In this document: positions 15,290-24,371 of the stretch, piece after piece | Layout: each line of letters begins with the position of its first letter | Position numbering within the stretch: position 1 is the first letter of the stretch | Source: Treponema sp. | GTDB lineage: Bacteria; Spirochaetota; Spirochaetia; Treponematales; Treponemataceae | Reading direction: 5' to 3' | Length of the DNA stretch: 34,066 nt | NCBI GenBank assembly: GCA_017476165.1 | Contig: JAFVDR010000120.1 | Location: 1-34,066, forward strand | Position numbers and translations under genes: made by a program | Notes under the pieces: model-generated | Seen by the model: only the letters and a program-made list of their open reading frames with translations | Database searches by the model: none | Told to the model about the DNA's origin: nothing

Positions 15290-18200
15290 ATGAAGAAAAT
15301 TCTTTCTGGTATGCTTGCAGTATTGTTTGCCCATGTTCTGTCCGCCCAGACTGCAGGATCTATAAAAATGAATGTACAAAACACGGCTGGAACTCTATCT
15401 GATGACTCTCGCTGTCCTGTCAGAATGAGCAGCATGAGTGCTGACGTACAGGTTATGGGAAACATTGCCGTAACGACGGTAGACATGATTTTTAGCAATG
15501 ACACGAACCGTGTTCTGGAAGGTGAATTTGAATTTCCTCTTGGTGAAAATGAAAGCATAGTGGGATATGCCCTTGACATAAACGGAAAGATGAGACAGGG
15601 CGTTGTCGTTGAAAAAGACAAGGGGCGGCAGGTTTTTGAAGCCGTTGTCCGTCAGGGAATTGACCCCGGACTCGTTGAAATGACGGCTGGCAACAATTTT
15701 AAAACACGTGTGTATCCCATTCCTGCAAGGGGAAGCCGTCATGTGCAGCTGACCTATCAGAGTGAGCTTAAAAGCGCCCCTGCAAAAGACGGCAGAATGT
15801 ACGTGTATTCCGCACTGTCTTCGGATGTGCTTGACAGCTTTGACTTTACCATAACGATTCTCAATAACAAACAGCCTGCATTCATCACGAATGCGACATT
15901 CCTCACGGATGCGCCCCCCTCTAATAATGCAGTCCTTTCACTTAACGACATGGATGCAGGTTATACGGCTCACTTTTCCCGAAGGAACACCGCTGTAACG
16001 CAGCCAGTATCAATTGCCATTCCTGATGCATACGCATCCTATGACTCTCAGTCAGATCGCAATCCCATTTTCATGCAGGACATCGGCAAAGATACGTTTT
16101 TTTATTATTACATGCCGCTTAAGGGAACGGGCATCGCAAAGAAATTACCAAAAACGCTTGCGGTATACTATGATGTATCAGCATCATTAGATGTTACATC
16201 AGGAGCAAAGCGGAACTTTACGGCTGAACTCTTACTGCTCCAGCACTATTTGGAAAAACTCGACACCCCTACGGTAACATTCATCCCGTTCAGCAATGTG
16301 CTTCACGAAGCCAGGCAGTTTTCTGGCAGTGCCGAACGCATTGTACAGAGCATAAAGGATTATGTGCTGGAATTGGGTTTTGATGGTGCAACGAATCTTG
16401 ATTACAATTTTGCATCTCTCTTTCCAGCCGACGAAGTGTTCGTATTTACCGATGGCATTGGCACCTGGGTCGATGCAGAAACAGAAAAGGTTGCTGTGCG
16501 CCGTCCTGGAAAAATGCCGGCAGTAAACGTTGTCAACTCTTCTGCTATTGCAGACCATGCATGGCTCAACAGGATTGCCCGTGAAAATGGAGGCGTGTAC
16601 ATCAATCTTGAACGAGGAAATGGAAAAGAAGCTTTGAACGAAGCCAGTGCTTTGGAAAGCCTTATGCAGGAACCTTATCGAATCATTCGTGCAGACTATG
16701 ATGGCACTGCAATAACAGACGTATTTCCTTTGGACGGAAGCGTTGTCAGTGGGGACTTTGCGTTAACGGGAAAACTAGTGCGCAAGCAGGGAACTGTCAC
16801 TTTGCATTTCGGACATGGTACGCAGGTAGAACAGAGCGTAATGCTTTCACTGAGTACAGCAGACGGTACTTACACTTCCCATGTAGCACGACAATGGGCA
16901 ACGTGCAAGATACAAGCCCTTGGCATAGACTATGAAGCAAACCGCCCTGCAATTATAGAACTGTCAAAAAAGTTTGGCATCGTCACAAAAGACACCTCAC
17001 TGATTGTTCTTGACAGCGTGCAGGACTACGTGCGCTATGGCATTGTTCCTCCTGATGAACTCAAGGCAGAATATGACCGCCTTGTTTCTCGACAGTCAAG
17101 CGGTGCAAAGCCAGCAACAAACGGAACAGCGTCAGGCATTCCGCAAAGCGTATATGCACGATTTGAAGAATTCCGCACATGGTGGAACACGAACATTCAG
17201 GACTTCAAAAAGAAAAAGAAGGGCAAAGAGGAACCAATTCCTATTCCTCGCCGTCCAGTAGTTCCGCTGAATGAAACATCAAGTGCATCTGAAGCCGATG
17301 CTGTTGAAGCCGTTGAATATGAACAGTCATTCTATTCCGTAGATGCAATGGCAGCTCCTGTTATTGAAAGCGAGCCAGAAACCATATCTTCTGCACAAAG
17401 TGCTGCACATAGTGCAACATCCCCACGGGCATCCATACGCGTTCAGTCCAACAGGGCAATGGCATCAACCGAAGCTCGCAGCACCGTCAGTTCTGCAAAA
17501 AGCGCAGGAGCATCAAGCAGCAGTGCGCGTGGAAACGAACCTTTGGTACAGCTTCAGGCATGGAGTCCTGATGCTGCATACCTTTCGGCTCTTAAACGTG
17601 CACCAGCATCTGCAATGCATTCGACCTATCTTGATTTGAAAAAGCAATACGGAAATGCTCCTGCCTTTTACATGGAAGTGTCCGATTATTTTGCAGAAGA
17701 GGGCATGACGGATGAAAGCCTCCGCATTTTGTCAAATCTTGCAGAACTGGAACTTGAAAATTCAGACATTCTGCGGGCACTGGCAAACAAGCTTGTAGAG
17801 AAAAACAGGTATGCACTTGCAGTCCCCGTATTTGAAAAACTCGTCCGCATCAGAAATGAAATCCCCCAGTTCTACCGCGACTTGGGCATGGCATACTATC
17901 ATGCAGGATTCATCCAAAAAGCTGTTGATACGCTGTATGCCGTTGCATGCAAGCAATGGGACGGACGTTTTGCAGATGTGCAGCAAATTGCATTGAACGA
18001 TATGAACGCCATCATTGCAGAACATGCAGGCAATGTGGATGTCAGTGCCATTGACAGAAAGCTGTTGCAGAACTTTGACATGGATGTGCGCATTGTCCTT
18101 ACGTGGAACACGGACAACTGCGATGTAGACCTGTGGGTTACGGACGCAGACGGCGAAAAATGCTTCTACGGCAACAAGCTGACTGCAAACGGAGGTCGCA

Positions 18201-18442
18201 TGTCACGGGACTTTACCCAAGGCTACGGACCTGAGGAATTCTGCATCCGTACAGCTCCTCGCGGAGTGCTCAAGATAGAGGCAAACTACTACGGCAACCA
18301 TCAGCAAAAGCTTTTGCAGCCAGTAACGGTGCAGGCGGAAGTATACACGAATTTTGGCAGGAACACCCAAAAGCGTCAGGTGCTTACGCTCCAGCTGGAT
18401 TCCGTAAAGCAGACGTTCTTTATCGGCAATGTAGAGTGGTAA
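15290..18442 (+). CDS. secreted VIT/vWA-domain protein with TPR-like and DUF2135 regions
   Basis: A 1050-residue exported protein. Residues 1-20 form a signal peptide (MKKILSGMLAVLFAHVLSAQ). Residues 40-160 are a VIT domain (CPVRMSSMSADVQVMGNIAV, EGEFEFPLGENESIVGYALDI). A von Willebrand A-like domain starts near 285 with LAVYYDVSASLD, a modified metal-site DxSxS, and contains VFVFTDGIGTW. A basic, then serine- and alanine-rich linker covers about 625-750. Residues 755-915 contain TPR-like helices (FYMEVSDYFAEEGMTDESLR, FYRDLGMAYYHAGFIQKAVD). DUF2135 ends the protein (VLTWNTDNCDVDLWVTDADG). The architecture is known from inter-alpha-trypsin-inhibitor-like proteins of diderms; the function is unproven, and adhesion or envelope scaffolding is likely. 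I use ATG 15290 rather than GTG 15281 because GAGGTG lies 6 bp upstream and the signal peptide begins there. Confidence 0.88.
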   Translation: MKKILSGMLAVLFAHVLSAQTAGSIKMNVQNTAGTLSDDSRCPVRMSSMSADVQVMGNIAVTTVDMIFSNDTNRVLEGEFEFPLGENESIVGYALDINGKMRQGVVVEKDKGRQVFEAVVRQGIDPGLVEMTAGNNFKTRVYPIPARGSRHVQLTYQSELKSAPAKDGRMYVYSALSSDVLDSFDFTITILNNKQPAFITNATFLTDAPPSNNAVLSLNDMDAGYTAHFSRRNTAVTQPVSIAIPDAYASYDSQSDRNPIFMQDIGKDTFFYYYMPLKGTGIAKKLPKTLAVYYDVSASLDVTSGAKRNFTAELLLLQHYLEKLDTPTVTFIPFSNVLHEARQFSGSAERIVQSIKDYVLELGFDGATNLDYNFASLFPADEVFVFTDGIGTWVDAETEKVAVRRPGKMPAVNVVNSSAIADHAWLNRIARENGGVYINLERGNGKEALNEASALESLMQEPYRIIRADYDGTAITDVFPLDGSVVSGDFALTGKLVRKQGTVTLHFGHGTQVEQSVMLSLSTADGTYTSHVARQWATCKIQALGIDYEANRPAIIELSKKFGIVTKDTSLIVLDSVQDYVRYGIVPPDELKAEYDRLVSRQSSGAKPATNGTASGIPQSVYARFEEFRTWWNTNIQDFKKKKKGKEEPIPIPRRPVVPLNETSSASEADAVEAVEYEQSFYSVDAMAAPVIESEPETISSAQSAAHSATSPRASIRVQSNRAMASTEARSTVSSAKSAGASSSSARGNEPLVQLQAWSPDAAYLSALKRAPASAMHSTYLDLKKQYGNAPAFYMEVSDYFAEEGMTDESLRILSNLAELELENSDILRALANKLVEKNRYALAVPVFEKLVRIRNEIPQFYRDLGMAYYHAGFIQKAVDTLYAVACKQWDGRFADVQQIALNDMNAIIAEHAGNVDVSAIDRKLLQNFDMDVRIVLTWNTDNCDVDLWVTDADGEKCFYGNKLTANGGRMSRDFTQGYGPEEFCIRTAPRGVLKIEANYYGNHQQKLLQPVTVQAEVYTNFGRNTQKRQVLTLQLDSVKQTFFIGNVEW

Positions 18443-18473
18443 TGCGAACCTGCAACGGGAACAGGCGGCTCCA

Positions 18474-18502
18474 TTGTCTTTTACGGTACTTTTTACTATA
18501 CT
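18474..18502 (+). promoter_or_regulatory. promoter of the nhaC-like gene
   Basis: TTGTCT (18474-18479), a 17-bp spacer and TATACT (18497-18502) lie 39 bp before the ATG at 18542. AAGGAG at 18530-18535 is the ribosome-binding site. Confidence 0.6.
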
Positions 18503-18541
18503 AAAGGGACTTTTCAATCTCTATTATGTAAGGAGTAACGT

Positions 18542-20044
18542 ATGCAAGGTACATTCTGGTCGCTTGTTCCTGCCATTGTTGCCATAGTTTTGGCATTGCT
18601 GACTAAAGAGGCGTACAGTTCGCTGTTTATTGGCATTATTATGGGAGGCCTGTTTTTTTCAGGCTTTCATTTTACCGGTACACTGACACATATATTCAAG
18701 GAAGGTCTGGTAGCTCAACTTTCCGATCCCTACAACGTGGGAATTCTGGTGTTCCTCGTCTTTTTAGGCATTATCGTCAGCCTCATGAACAAAGCTGGCG
18801 GTTCTACAGCATTCGGCAAATGGGCTGCTGACCATGTAAAAAGCCGAGTCGGAGTTCAGCTTGCAACAATCCTGCTGGGCATACTCATTTTCATAGACGA
18901 TTACTTTAACTGCCTTACTGTCGGAAGTGTCATGCGCCCTGTGACCGACAGGCAGAAGGTTTCCCGTGCAAAGCTTGCCTATCTCATAGACTCTACGGCA
19001 GCACCTGTCTGCATCATTGCACCTATTTCTTCATGGGCAGCTGCCGTTTCAGGCTTTGCTCCAGAGGGAACAAATGGACTGCTCCTTTTCATTCGCGCCA
19101 TTCCATACAACTACTACGCAATTCTTACCATCATCATGATGGTATTCCTCGCCGTGTTCAAGCTGGACTATGGTCCTATGGCAATTCATGAAGAAAATGC
19201 AAAAAAAGGAGACCTGTTTACCGTGGCAACACAGAACGATAGGACAGATTCTTCTGCCGTTGTAGGAAACGGCAAAGTGATAGACCTTGTACTTCCTATT
19301 ATTGTGCTGATTGTTTCATGCGTTATCGGCATGATTTATACGGGTGGATTTTTTTCCGGCGAAAGCTTCATCAACTCTTTTGCAAACAGTGATGCTTCTG
19401 TAGGTCTTGTACTCGGTTCGTTCGGAGGTCTTGTCGTTACATTCGTGTTCTACATTGTACGCCGCGTGCTTCCGTTCAAGGAATGCATGAGCTGCATTAC
19501 GGAAGGATTCAAGGCCATGGTACCTGCCATCACCATTCTTGCATTGGCATGGACGCTTAAGGGCATGACAGATTCATTGGGTGCTGCTTCGTATGTAGCC
19601 GGCATTGTTGCAAAGACTGCTGGCGGGCTCTTGTATTTCCTGCCTGCCGTTGTGTTTGTCATTGCCTGTCTGCTTGCATTTGCAACAGGCACAAGCTGGG
19701 GAACATTCGGAATCCTCATTCCTATTACGCTGAATGTATTCCCTCTGTCAGACGGAAATCCTCTTTCCATAATCTGCGTCTCTGCCTGCATGGCCGGTGC
19801 TGTGTGCGGTGATCACTGCTCTCCTATTTCTGATACGACCATCATGTCGTCGGCAGGTGCAAAGTGTGACCACTTGACGCATGTTTCAACCCAATTGCAG
19901 TACGCAATATCTGTCGCAATCGTTTCGTTTGTGACATACATCATTGCGGCATTCATAAAGAATGCTGCCGTATCGCTGTTCATTGGCATCGTGCTCATGA
20001 TTGCTTTCTTGAGTGTCGTAAAGAAGATTTCTGCAAAAAAATAA
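18542..20044 (+). CDS. nhaC: NhaC-family Na+/H+ (or organic anion) antiporter
   Basis: A 500-residue inner-membrane protein with about 11-12 hydrophobic segments along its length. Family motifs are clear: IFIDDYFNCLTVGSVMRPV near residue 115, DSTAAPVCIIAPISSWAA near 160, GTSWGTFGILIP near 385, and GDHCSPISDTTIMSSAGA near 420. Both of the motif halves of the NhaC fold contain charged or polar residues in the membrane that carry the ions. Members exchange Na+ for H+, and some relatives exchange malate or lactate, so the exact substrate is open. The start is fixed by AAGGAG 7 bp upstream. It has its own promoter and is followed after 27 bp by a coiled-coil gene with a GGGAGG ribosome-binding site, probably in the same transcript. 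Confidence 0.88.
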   Translation: MQGTFWSLVPAIVAIVLALLTKEAYSSLFIGIIMGGLFFSGFHFTGTLTHIFKEGLVAQLSDPYNVGILVFLVFLGIIVSLMNKAGGSTAFGKWAADHVKSRVGVQLATILLGILIFIDDYFNCLTVGSVMRPVTDRQKVSRAKLAYLIDSTAAPVCIIAPISSWAAAVSGFAPEGTNGLLLFIRAIPYNYYAILTIIMMVFLAVFKLDYGPMAIHEENAKKGDLFTVATQNDRTDSSAVVGNGKVIDLVLPIIVLIVSCVIGMIYTGGFFSGESFINSFANSDASVGLVLGSFGGLVVTFVFYIVRRVLPFKECMSCITEGFKAMVPAITILALAWTLKGMTDSLGAASYVAGIVAKTAGGLLYFLPAVVFVIACLLAFATGTSWGTFGILIPITLNVFPLSDGNPLSIICVSACMAGAVCGDHCSPISDTTIMSSAGAKCDHLTHVSTQLQYAISVAIVSFVTYIIAAFIKNAAVSLFIGIVLMIAFLSVVKKISAKK

Positions 20045-20071
20045 CGAAAAAGAGTTAAAGCGGGAGGCTCT

Positions 20072-20650
20072 ATGAATATTCAAAAGGCAATGCGCGTGCG
20101 GTCAGAATTAAAGGCGGCGGCGGCAAAGCTGTATATGATGATGGAAAATGTTCCCTACGTCATTTCGTTTGAAAACGAAGCAGCCGACGAGGAAAAGCTT
20201 GCGGAAAAGCGGAACGAAAAGCTGAAAAAACTTGACGGACTTTCGTATGGTGATGCCGTCAAAAAGCTTTTTGCACTGACAGATGCATGTCTTTCCCTAA
20301 ACATGGCAATCGAAGCTGCAAACCGAAAGGGACATGAGCTTTTATTTAAGGAAACTGCCGTAAAGTCCAAGCTGAATTACATTGAGCGACTGCTCGAAAA
20401 AGAGCGGAACATTGCAGCTGTTTCAACAGAAAACCGCATTGATTACAGCGAAACCGATGCAAAGGGAAACTTTAAGCACATAGATGTGACGCTGTACAAT
20501 TATCCAATGGTAGACGATTCAGTTTTGAACATGAGCCTTGTCCAGATGCGAAAAAAGCTGGACAAAGAACTGGAAGCTGTCCGTGATGAAATTGCGGTAT
20601 TCAATGCAACACAGGCCGTTGCATGGGAAATGCCGGAAGACTTGCTGTAA
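20072..20650 (+). CDS. coiled-coil protein of unknown function
   Basis: A 192-residue soluble, highly charged protein. Helices with heptad spacing dominate: residues 1-25, 36-55 (DEEKLAEKRNEKLKKLDG), 60-110 (LSLNMAIEAANRKGHELLFK, then KSKLNYIERLLEKERN) and 150-180 (SLVQMRKKLDKELEAVRDEI). A polar beta-like segment (DYSETDAKGNFKHIDVTLYN) lies between. The helix-AN-helix arrangement recalls DIP1984/septicolysin-type proteins, but the match is loose and I do not assign it. No signal peptide or membrane segment is present. GGGAGG supports ATG 20072. It follows the antiporter by 27 bp and may be co-transcribed; a functional link is not evident. Confidence 0.65.
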   Translation: MNIQKAMRVRSELKAAAAKLYMMMENVPYVISFENEAADEEKLAEKRNEKLKKLDGLSYGDAVKKLFALTDACLSLNMAIEAANRKGHELLFKETAVKSKLNYIERLLEKERNIAAVSTENRIDYSETDAKGNFKHIDVTLYNYPMVDDSVLNMSLVQMRKKLDKELEAVRDEIAVFNATQAVAWEMPEDLL

Positions 20651-21028
20651 AAATGCTGTTTTGCCGGACGGTGCACGTGTGCAATCGGTTCGGCGGAGCA
20701 TTGTTTGGCTGCGGTTTCGTTTCTGAAGGGGCAAGCTTTTGCTTGCTTCAAAAGAAATGATTTTTCAGAATTGATGTATTGCTTTTGAAAAAAAGCGATG
20801 CATTATGTCATCTGATGATGAATCAGAATAGACAATTGCCTTTAAGATGGAGTTGCAGACTGCGGCATGACTGTGGTACTGCACTCCCGTACTGCCAACA
20901 CTCTATCTCTTTATCGCTTTATGTTTTTGAATACTTGAGGTTTGAGATTTGCGGCATTTCAACAATGAAACCTTGCATTGCTCCATCATTGCAACATTAC
21001 AATTGCATGTCTGAAAAATGCCGCAGCC
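20651..21028 (+). other. 380-bp gene-free stretch with RNA-like structure
   Basis: No protein-coding frame with a ribosome-binding site is visible. There is a GCAAGC/GCTTGC tetraloop hairpin around 20731-20746. A 9-bp perfect stem pairs GCGGCATTT (20951-20959) with AAATGCCGC (21016-21024) and encloses several TTGCA/ATTGC repeats. A strong terminator follows at once. This layout fits either a long 3' UTR of the coiled-coil gene or a separate small RNA, but I find no good promoter. Confidence 0.35.
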
Positions 21029-21063
21029 CGCACTGGCAGAACTATCTGCCAGTGCGTTTTTTT
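21029..21063 (+). terminator. strong plus-strand intrinsic terminator
   Basis: CGCACTGGCAG (21029-21039) and CTGCCAGTGCG (21046-21056) form a perfect 11-bp stem with a 6-base loop, followed by seven T. It ends plus-strand transcription from the nhaC side before the convergent GH32 gene. Confidence 0.9.
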
Positions 21064-21080
21064 CATGCTGGCATTACATG

Positions 21081-22556
21081 CTAGTACAACGTGTAGGATT
21101 CAACATCAAGAACAGCGTTGCCGTTGGCATGGAATGAAATTCCTTGTGCAGAAGTGTCTGTATAGAGTACGGCAGTCATGACTTGCTCGCCCCCGTTGAT
21201 GAACACTTCAACACTGTATGTGTCAATGACAATCCTCAGGTTCAGCTCCTTTTCCGTATTCAGAATGTCGCATTCCTGCATGTGCACGATTGCTCTGTGG
21301 GAACCTGCATGTCTTCTGTCCATGTACAGCTTGTGCTCATGAGCCAGATATACAATGTCAGTATATTGCGTTCCATTGTCTGCAAGCCGTATGCGCAGTG
21401 AATGCAATGGCTGCTCAGGGCTTTCCTGTCGCACAGTAAGATCCATGTCCACGTTCCTTCCCTGCAAGCCGTCTAGCTGTTGTGTCCCTGTAAAATGCAA
21501 GTCCGTACATATTGCAGCAGGATGACGCAACGCCTTCAACTCTCGAATCGGCTGCTGGCACAGTCTTCCGTTCCGTATGGTCAATTCCCGAGGCAGACTC
21601 ATTTGCGTTGCCCATTTTCCACCTTCGCGTATGGAGCAGGCATCCCAGTTCTGCATCCAGCCCAGCATGATTCGTCTTCCGTCTGGTGCAAGGACTGTTT
21701 GCATGGCATAGAAATCTATGCCGCTGTCTACCGTCTGTACATGTTGTTCTGCAAACGTTCCCGTCTTTTCATCGAAAGCCCCCAGAATGCACAGCGTGCC
21801 GTTTCCGTTGTGAAACTCACCCGATGCAGTCATGTCCTGAGGACTGACCAGCAGCACGTGCATGCCTTCAAGTTCAAAAAAATCAGGACATTCCCACATT
21901 CTGCCATATCTGTGGTTGTTGGATGCAAGCACCTTCCAGAATTTCCAGTCAAAGCCATCTTTACTGGTGTAAAGCAGAATCTGCCCGCTTTCATCTTCTG
22001 TAAGGCTTGCTACGGCACAGCAATAGCCTCCGTCTGAGCACTTCCATATTTTGGGATCCCGAAAGTCATGCCTACTGGCCTTACCGGGAATCATGGCAGT
22101 GTCAATCACGGGGTTTGCATCTATTTTCTGATAATCAGTTCCGTTACCCACGGCAATGCACTGCACCTGCATGTCTCGCATCTGTCCGTCACTCTGCTTT
22201 TCCCTGTACACTCCCGTGTACAAAAGCAGCTGACGGCCATCATCAAGCTCGACTGCACTACCAGAAAAACATCCTGCCTCATCATAAGGGGCATCGGGAG
22301 CAAGAGCGGCCGGCGCGTATTCCCAGTGGAGCAGGTCAGAACTGACTGCATGTCCCCAGTGCATGGAATCCCAATGCGTAACATACGGATTGTACTGGAA
22401 AAAGAGATGGAACTTTCCCTTATACCATGAAAATCCGTTGGGGTCATTCATCCATCCGCACGGAGGTGTCAGATGAAAAGAAGGACGCTCCTGCACCGTA
22501 ATGTGCTGCATTGTCTCCTGTTCGTACTGTCTTGCCTTTTGTAGTAATCCGCTCAT
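21081..22556 (-). CDS. glycoside hydrolase family 32 beta-fructosidase (sucrose-6-P hydrolase/invertase type)
   Basis: A 491-residue enzyme that hydrolyses terminal beta-fructosyl linkages in sucrose, sucrose-6-phosphate or fructo-oligosaccharides. The five-bladed propeller domain has the nucleophile D38 in WMNDPNG (35-41), the transition-state D167 in FRDP, and the acid/base E222 in WECPDFF. The C-terminal beta-sandwich (about 350-491) ends VLDVESYTLY. There is no signal peptide, so it acts in the cytoplasm on imported sugar. It is the last gene of the divergent operon and starts 26 bp after the binding-protein stop, with AGAGGA as ribosome-binding site. Because the transporter is an ABC system and not a PTS, non-phosphorylated fructosides are the likely substrate. 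A symbol such as scrB or sacA would imply a specificity I cannot see. Confidence 0.93.
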   Translation of the reverse strand: MSGLLQKARQYEQETMQHITVQERPSFHLTPPCGWMNDPNGFSWYKGKFHLFFQYNPYVTHWDSMHWGHAVSSDLLHWEYAPAALAPDAPYDEAGCFSGSAVELDDGRQLLLYTGVYREKQSDGQMRDMQVQCIAVGNGTDYQKIDANPVIDTAMIPGKASRHDFRDPKIWKCSDGGYCCAVASLTEDESGQILLYTSKDGFDWKFWKVLASNNHRYGRMWECPDFFELEGMHVLLVSPQDMTASGEFHNGNGTLCILGAFDEKTGTFAEQHVQTVDSGIDFYAMQTVLAPDGRRIMLGWMQNWDACSIREGGKWATQMSLPRELTIRNGRLCQQPIRELKALRHPAAICTDLHFTGTQQLDGLQGRNVDMDLTVRQESPEQPLHSLRIRLADNGTQYTDIVYLAHEHKLYMDRRHAGSHRAIVHMQECDILNTEKELNLRIVIDTYSVEVFINGGEQVMTAVLYTDTSAQGISFHANGNAVLDVESYTLY

Positions 22557-22582
22557 CGTATTCCTCTGTAATGCTTTTCCTG

Positions 22583-24265
22583 TTAGTTTCCCATGCTTGA
22601 ATAGTATGCATCAAGATACTTCTGGAATATGTCAATCATCTTTGACAGCTTGTATGAATCAAGCTTTTTGCAGAAAGCATCCCAGTCCTGATCAGTGAAT
22701 CCATTCATGACCCAGTCAGACTTTGCGGCATTGATTGCCTTTGTAACATCTGCCTGAATGTTTGAAACTTCTTCCGTGTCTTCGCGTGTCATGAATACAT
22801 TTGGATACACGTATTTTGTGTGGATGTCCGGTGTATAAAATTCTTTAATCCAGTCCAACCGGTACTGAGCATCATCAGGGCACGTAACGTATGTTCCGTA
22901 GTATTCGTCAAGAATGGCAAGAGGACCGTTTACAGATTCAGCCTCACGAACTTCTACAGGAGAAGCATCTCCCAACGGAGCGTGTCGGAGCATGTCCTTT
23001 CCTGCGCTGTTCTTTCCAAGGACAAAGATGTCAAAGTCATCGTCTTCGCCGTATGTACCCCAGTTGTTCTGTGGTGACTGGAATGGATCATACATCTGGT
23101 CAAGCCATGCACAAACCAAAGCAGGCTTCTTTGCAACGGCAGTTACGACACACCGGCCTCTGTCAAATCCACTGGTAAATGAACCGTTCTGCGGTGTAAG
23201 GTTTCTTGTGTCGGCAGTAAGAACAGGAAGCGGAACCCAATCTGCAATGTTTGCCACATTAGCCACATCCCAGCTGAAACATACTCCGTATCTACCTGAC
23301 TTTCCCTTTGAAACATACGTTGACCATTCCTGAGTGAATGCTTCTGGATCTATCAGTCCCTGCTCGTATAGGCTGTGGAGCCATTTTGTTCCCTTCTTGA
23401 ATCCTTCCTGTGTAGCACTGCAAATGACTTTCCTGCTGTCCGTAACGGCAATGTGCTTTCCCTTGTCGGCATCTCCATAGCCTTCGCCAAACCCGTTGAT
23501 GAGCACGAACGGATCCTGTCCGCCATCGTTCATGATGAATGACATCGGAATGATGCTTCCGTCGATGTGGAACTCTTTCTGAAGGCGTGCGGCATTGTTC
23601 TTGAATGCAACAAGAGTCTTTTCAAATTCGTCTGTAGTAGACGGAATTGGCAAGCCCAAAAAGTCAAGCCACTTTTTGTTTATAAAGCTCATGTTGTCAA
23701 TGACCTGAATGGCTTCTTTTCCTGAACCGAGCTGTTCAATCCAAGGCAATGCCCAGATGTGTCCGTTGGAATCAGTACACATGGCACGGTATTCCGGATA
23801 TTTGTCAAACACTGCCTTAAGATTTGGCATGTATGCATCTATGTAGCCTTCAAGAGGAATGATGATTCCCTGGTCTGCATATTTCAAAAGGCTGCTGTCA
23901 TTAAAGCTTGCATTGAAAACAAAATCGGCAAGAGTCTTTGGGTTTGCCATGGCAAGCGTAATCTTGTCGTTCCACTGGTCGCTCTGAATGGCACTCCACT
24001 TTATTTCTACATTTGTCTTTTCCTGCAGACGCTTAAAGATGGTTCTTTTGTTTGGATCAGATTCCGTGTTTGCAGGAAAGCTAGTAAGACCTGTCAGAAC
24101 AGTCTTTTCTTTGAGAGGAAAAGTCAGTGTCGTCTTGTCTACTTCCTGAACTTCTCCGCTATTCAATGCAGGGGATTTTCCTCCGCATCCTGTCAGCATT
24201 GCGGCAATTGCAGTTGTCATGGCTGCTGCTGCACAAACCTTTTTTACTGCCACTTTTAATTTCAT
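22583..24265 (-). CDS. ABC sugar-transporter solute-binding lipoprotein (LplA-like)
   Basis: A 560-residue extracytoplasmic lipoprotein that captures sugar for the permeases encoded upstream. The signal peptide ends in the lipobox LTGC with C27 as lipidated residue. The mature part is a cluster-type binding protein of the large LplA/YtcQ kind found with CUT1 permeases (TNVEIKWSAIQSDQWNDKI, IPLEGYIDAYMPNLKAVFDK, ALPWIEQLGSG). AGGAGG before ATG 24265 supports the start. It follows the second permease after 106 bp, which contain a hairpin, and precedes the GH32 gene. The GH32 gene makes a fructose-containing oligosaccharide the most likely ligand. Confidence 0.9.
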   Translation of the reverse strand: MKLKVAVKKVCAAAAMTTAIAAMLTGCGGKSPALNSGEVQEVDKTTLTFPLKEKTVLTGLTSFPANTESDPNKRTIFKRLQEKTNVEIKWSAIQSDQWNDKITLAMANPKTLADFVFNASFNDSSLLKYADQGIIIPLEGYIDAYMPNLKAVFDKYPEYRAMCTDSNGHIWALPWIEQLGSGKEAIQVIDNMSFINKKWLDFLGLPIPSTTDEFEKTLVAFKNNAARLQKEFHIDGSIIPMSFIMNDGGQDPFVLINGFGEGYGDADKGKHIAVTDSRKVICSATQEGFKKGTKWLHSLYEQGLIDPEAFTQEWSTYVSKGKSGRYGVCFSWDVANVANIADWVPLPVLTADTRNLTPQNGSFTSGFDRGRCVVTAVAKKPALVCAWLDQMYDPFQSPQNNWGTYGEDDDFDIFVLGKNSAGKDMLRHAPLGDASPVEVREAESVNGPLAILDEYYGTYVTCPDDAQYRLDWIKEFYTPDIHTKYVYPNVFMTREDTEEVSNIQADVTKAINAAKSDWVMNGFTDQDWDAFCKKLDSYKLSKMIDIFQKYLDAYYSSMGN

Positions 24266-24337
24266 AGATTCCTCCTAATTATATACACAGGGCAGACCTT
24301 ATGGCCCCGCCCATTTAAATTCCAATTGCTGTCACAG

Positions 24338-24367
24338 AACCTCTAAGAACTTCAATTTCGAGAGGTT
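24338..24367 (-). terminator. intercistronic hairpin between permease and binding-protein genes
   Basis: AACCTCT (24338-24344) and AGAGGTT (24361-24367) pair around a 16-base loop that contains AAGAACTTCAATTTCG. It starts 5 bp after the permease stop on the minus strand. In such operons an intercistronic hairpin can raise the level of the downstream binding-protein mRNA. It shares its core with the hairpins at 15211-15260 and 11612-11645. Confidence 0.5.
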
Positions 24368-24371
24368 GCCT

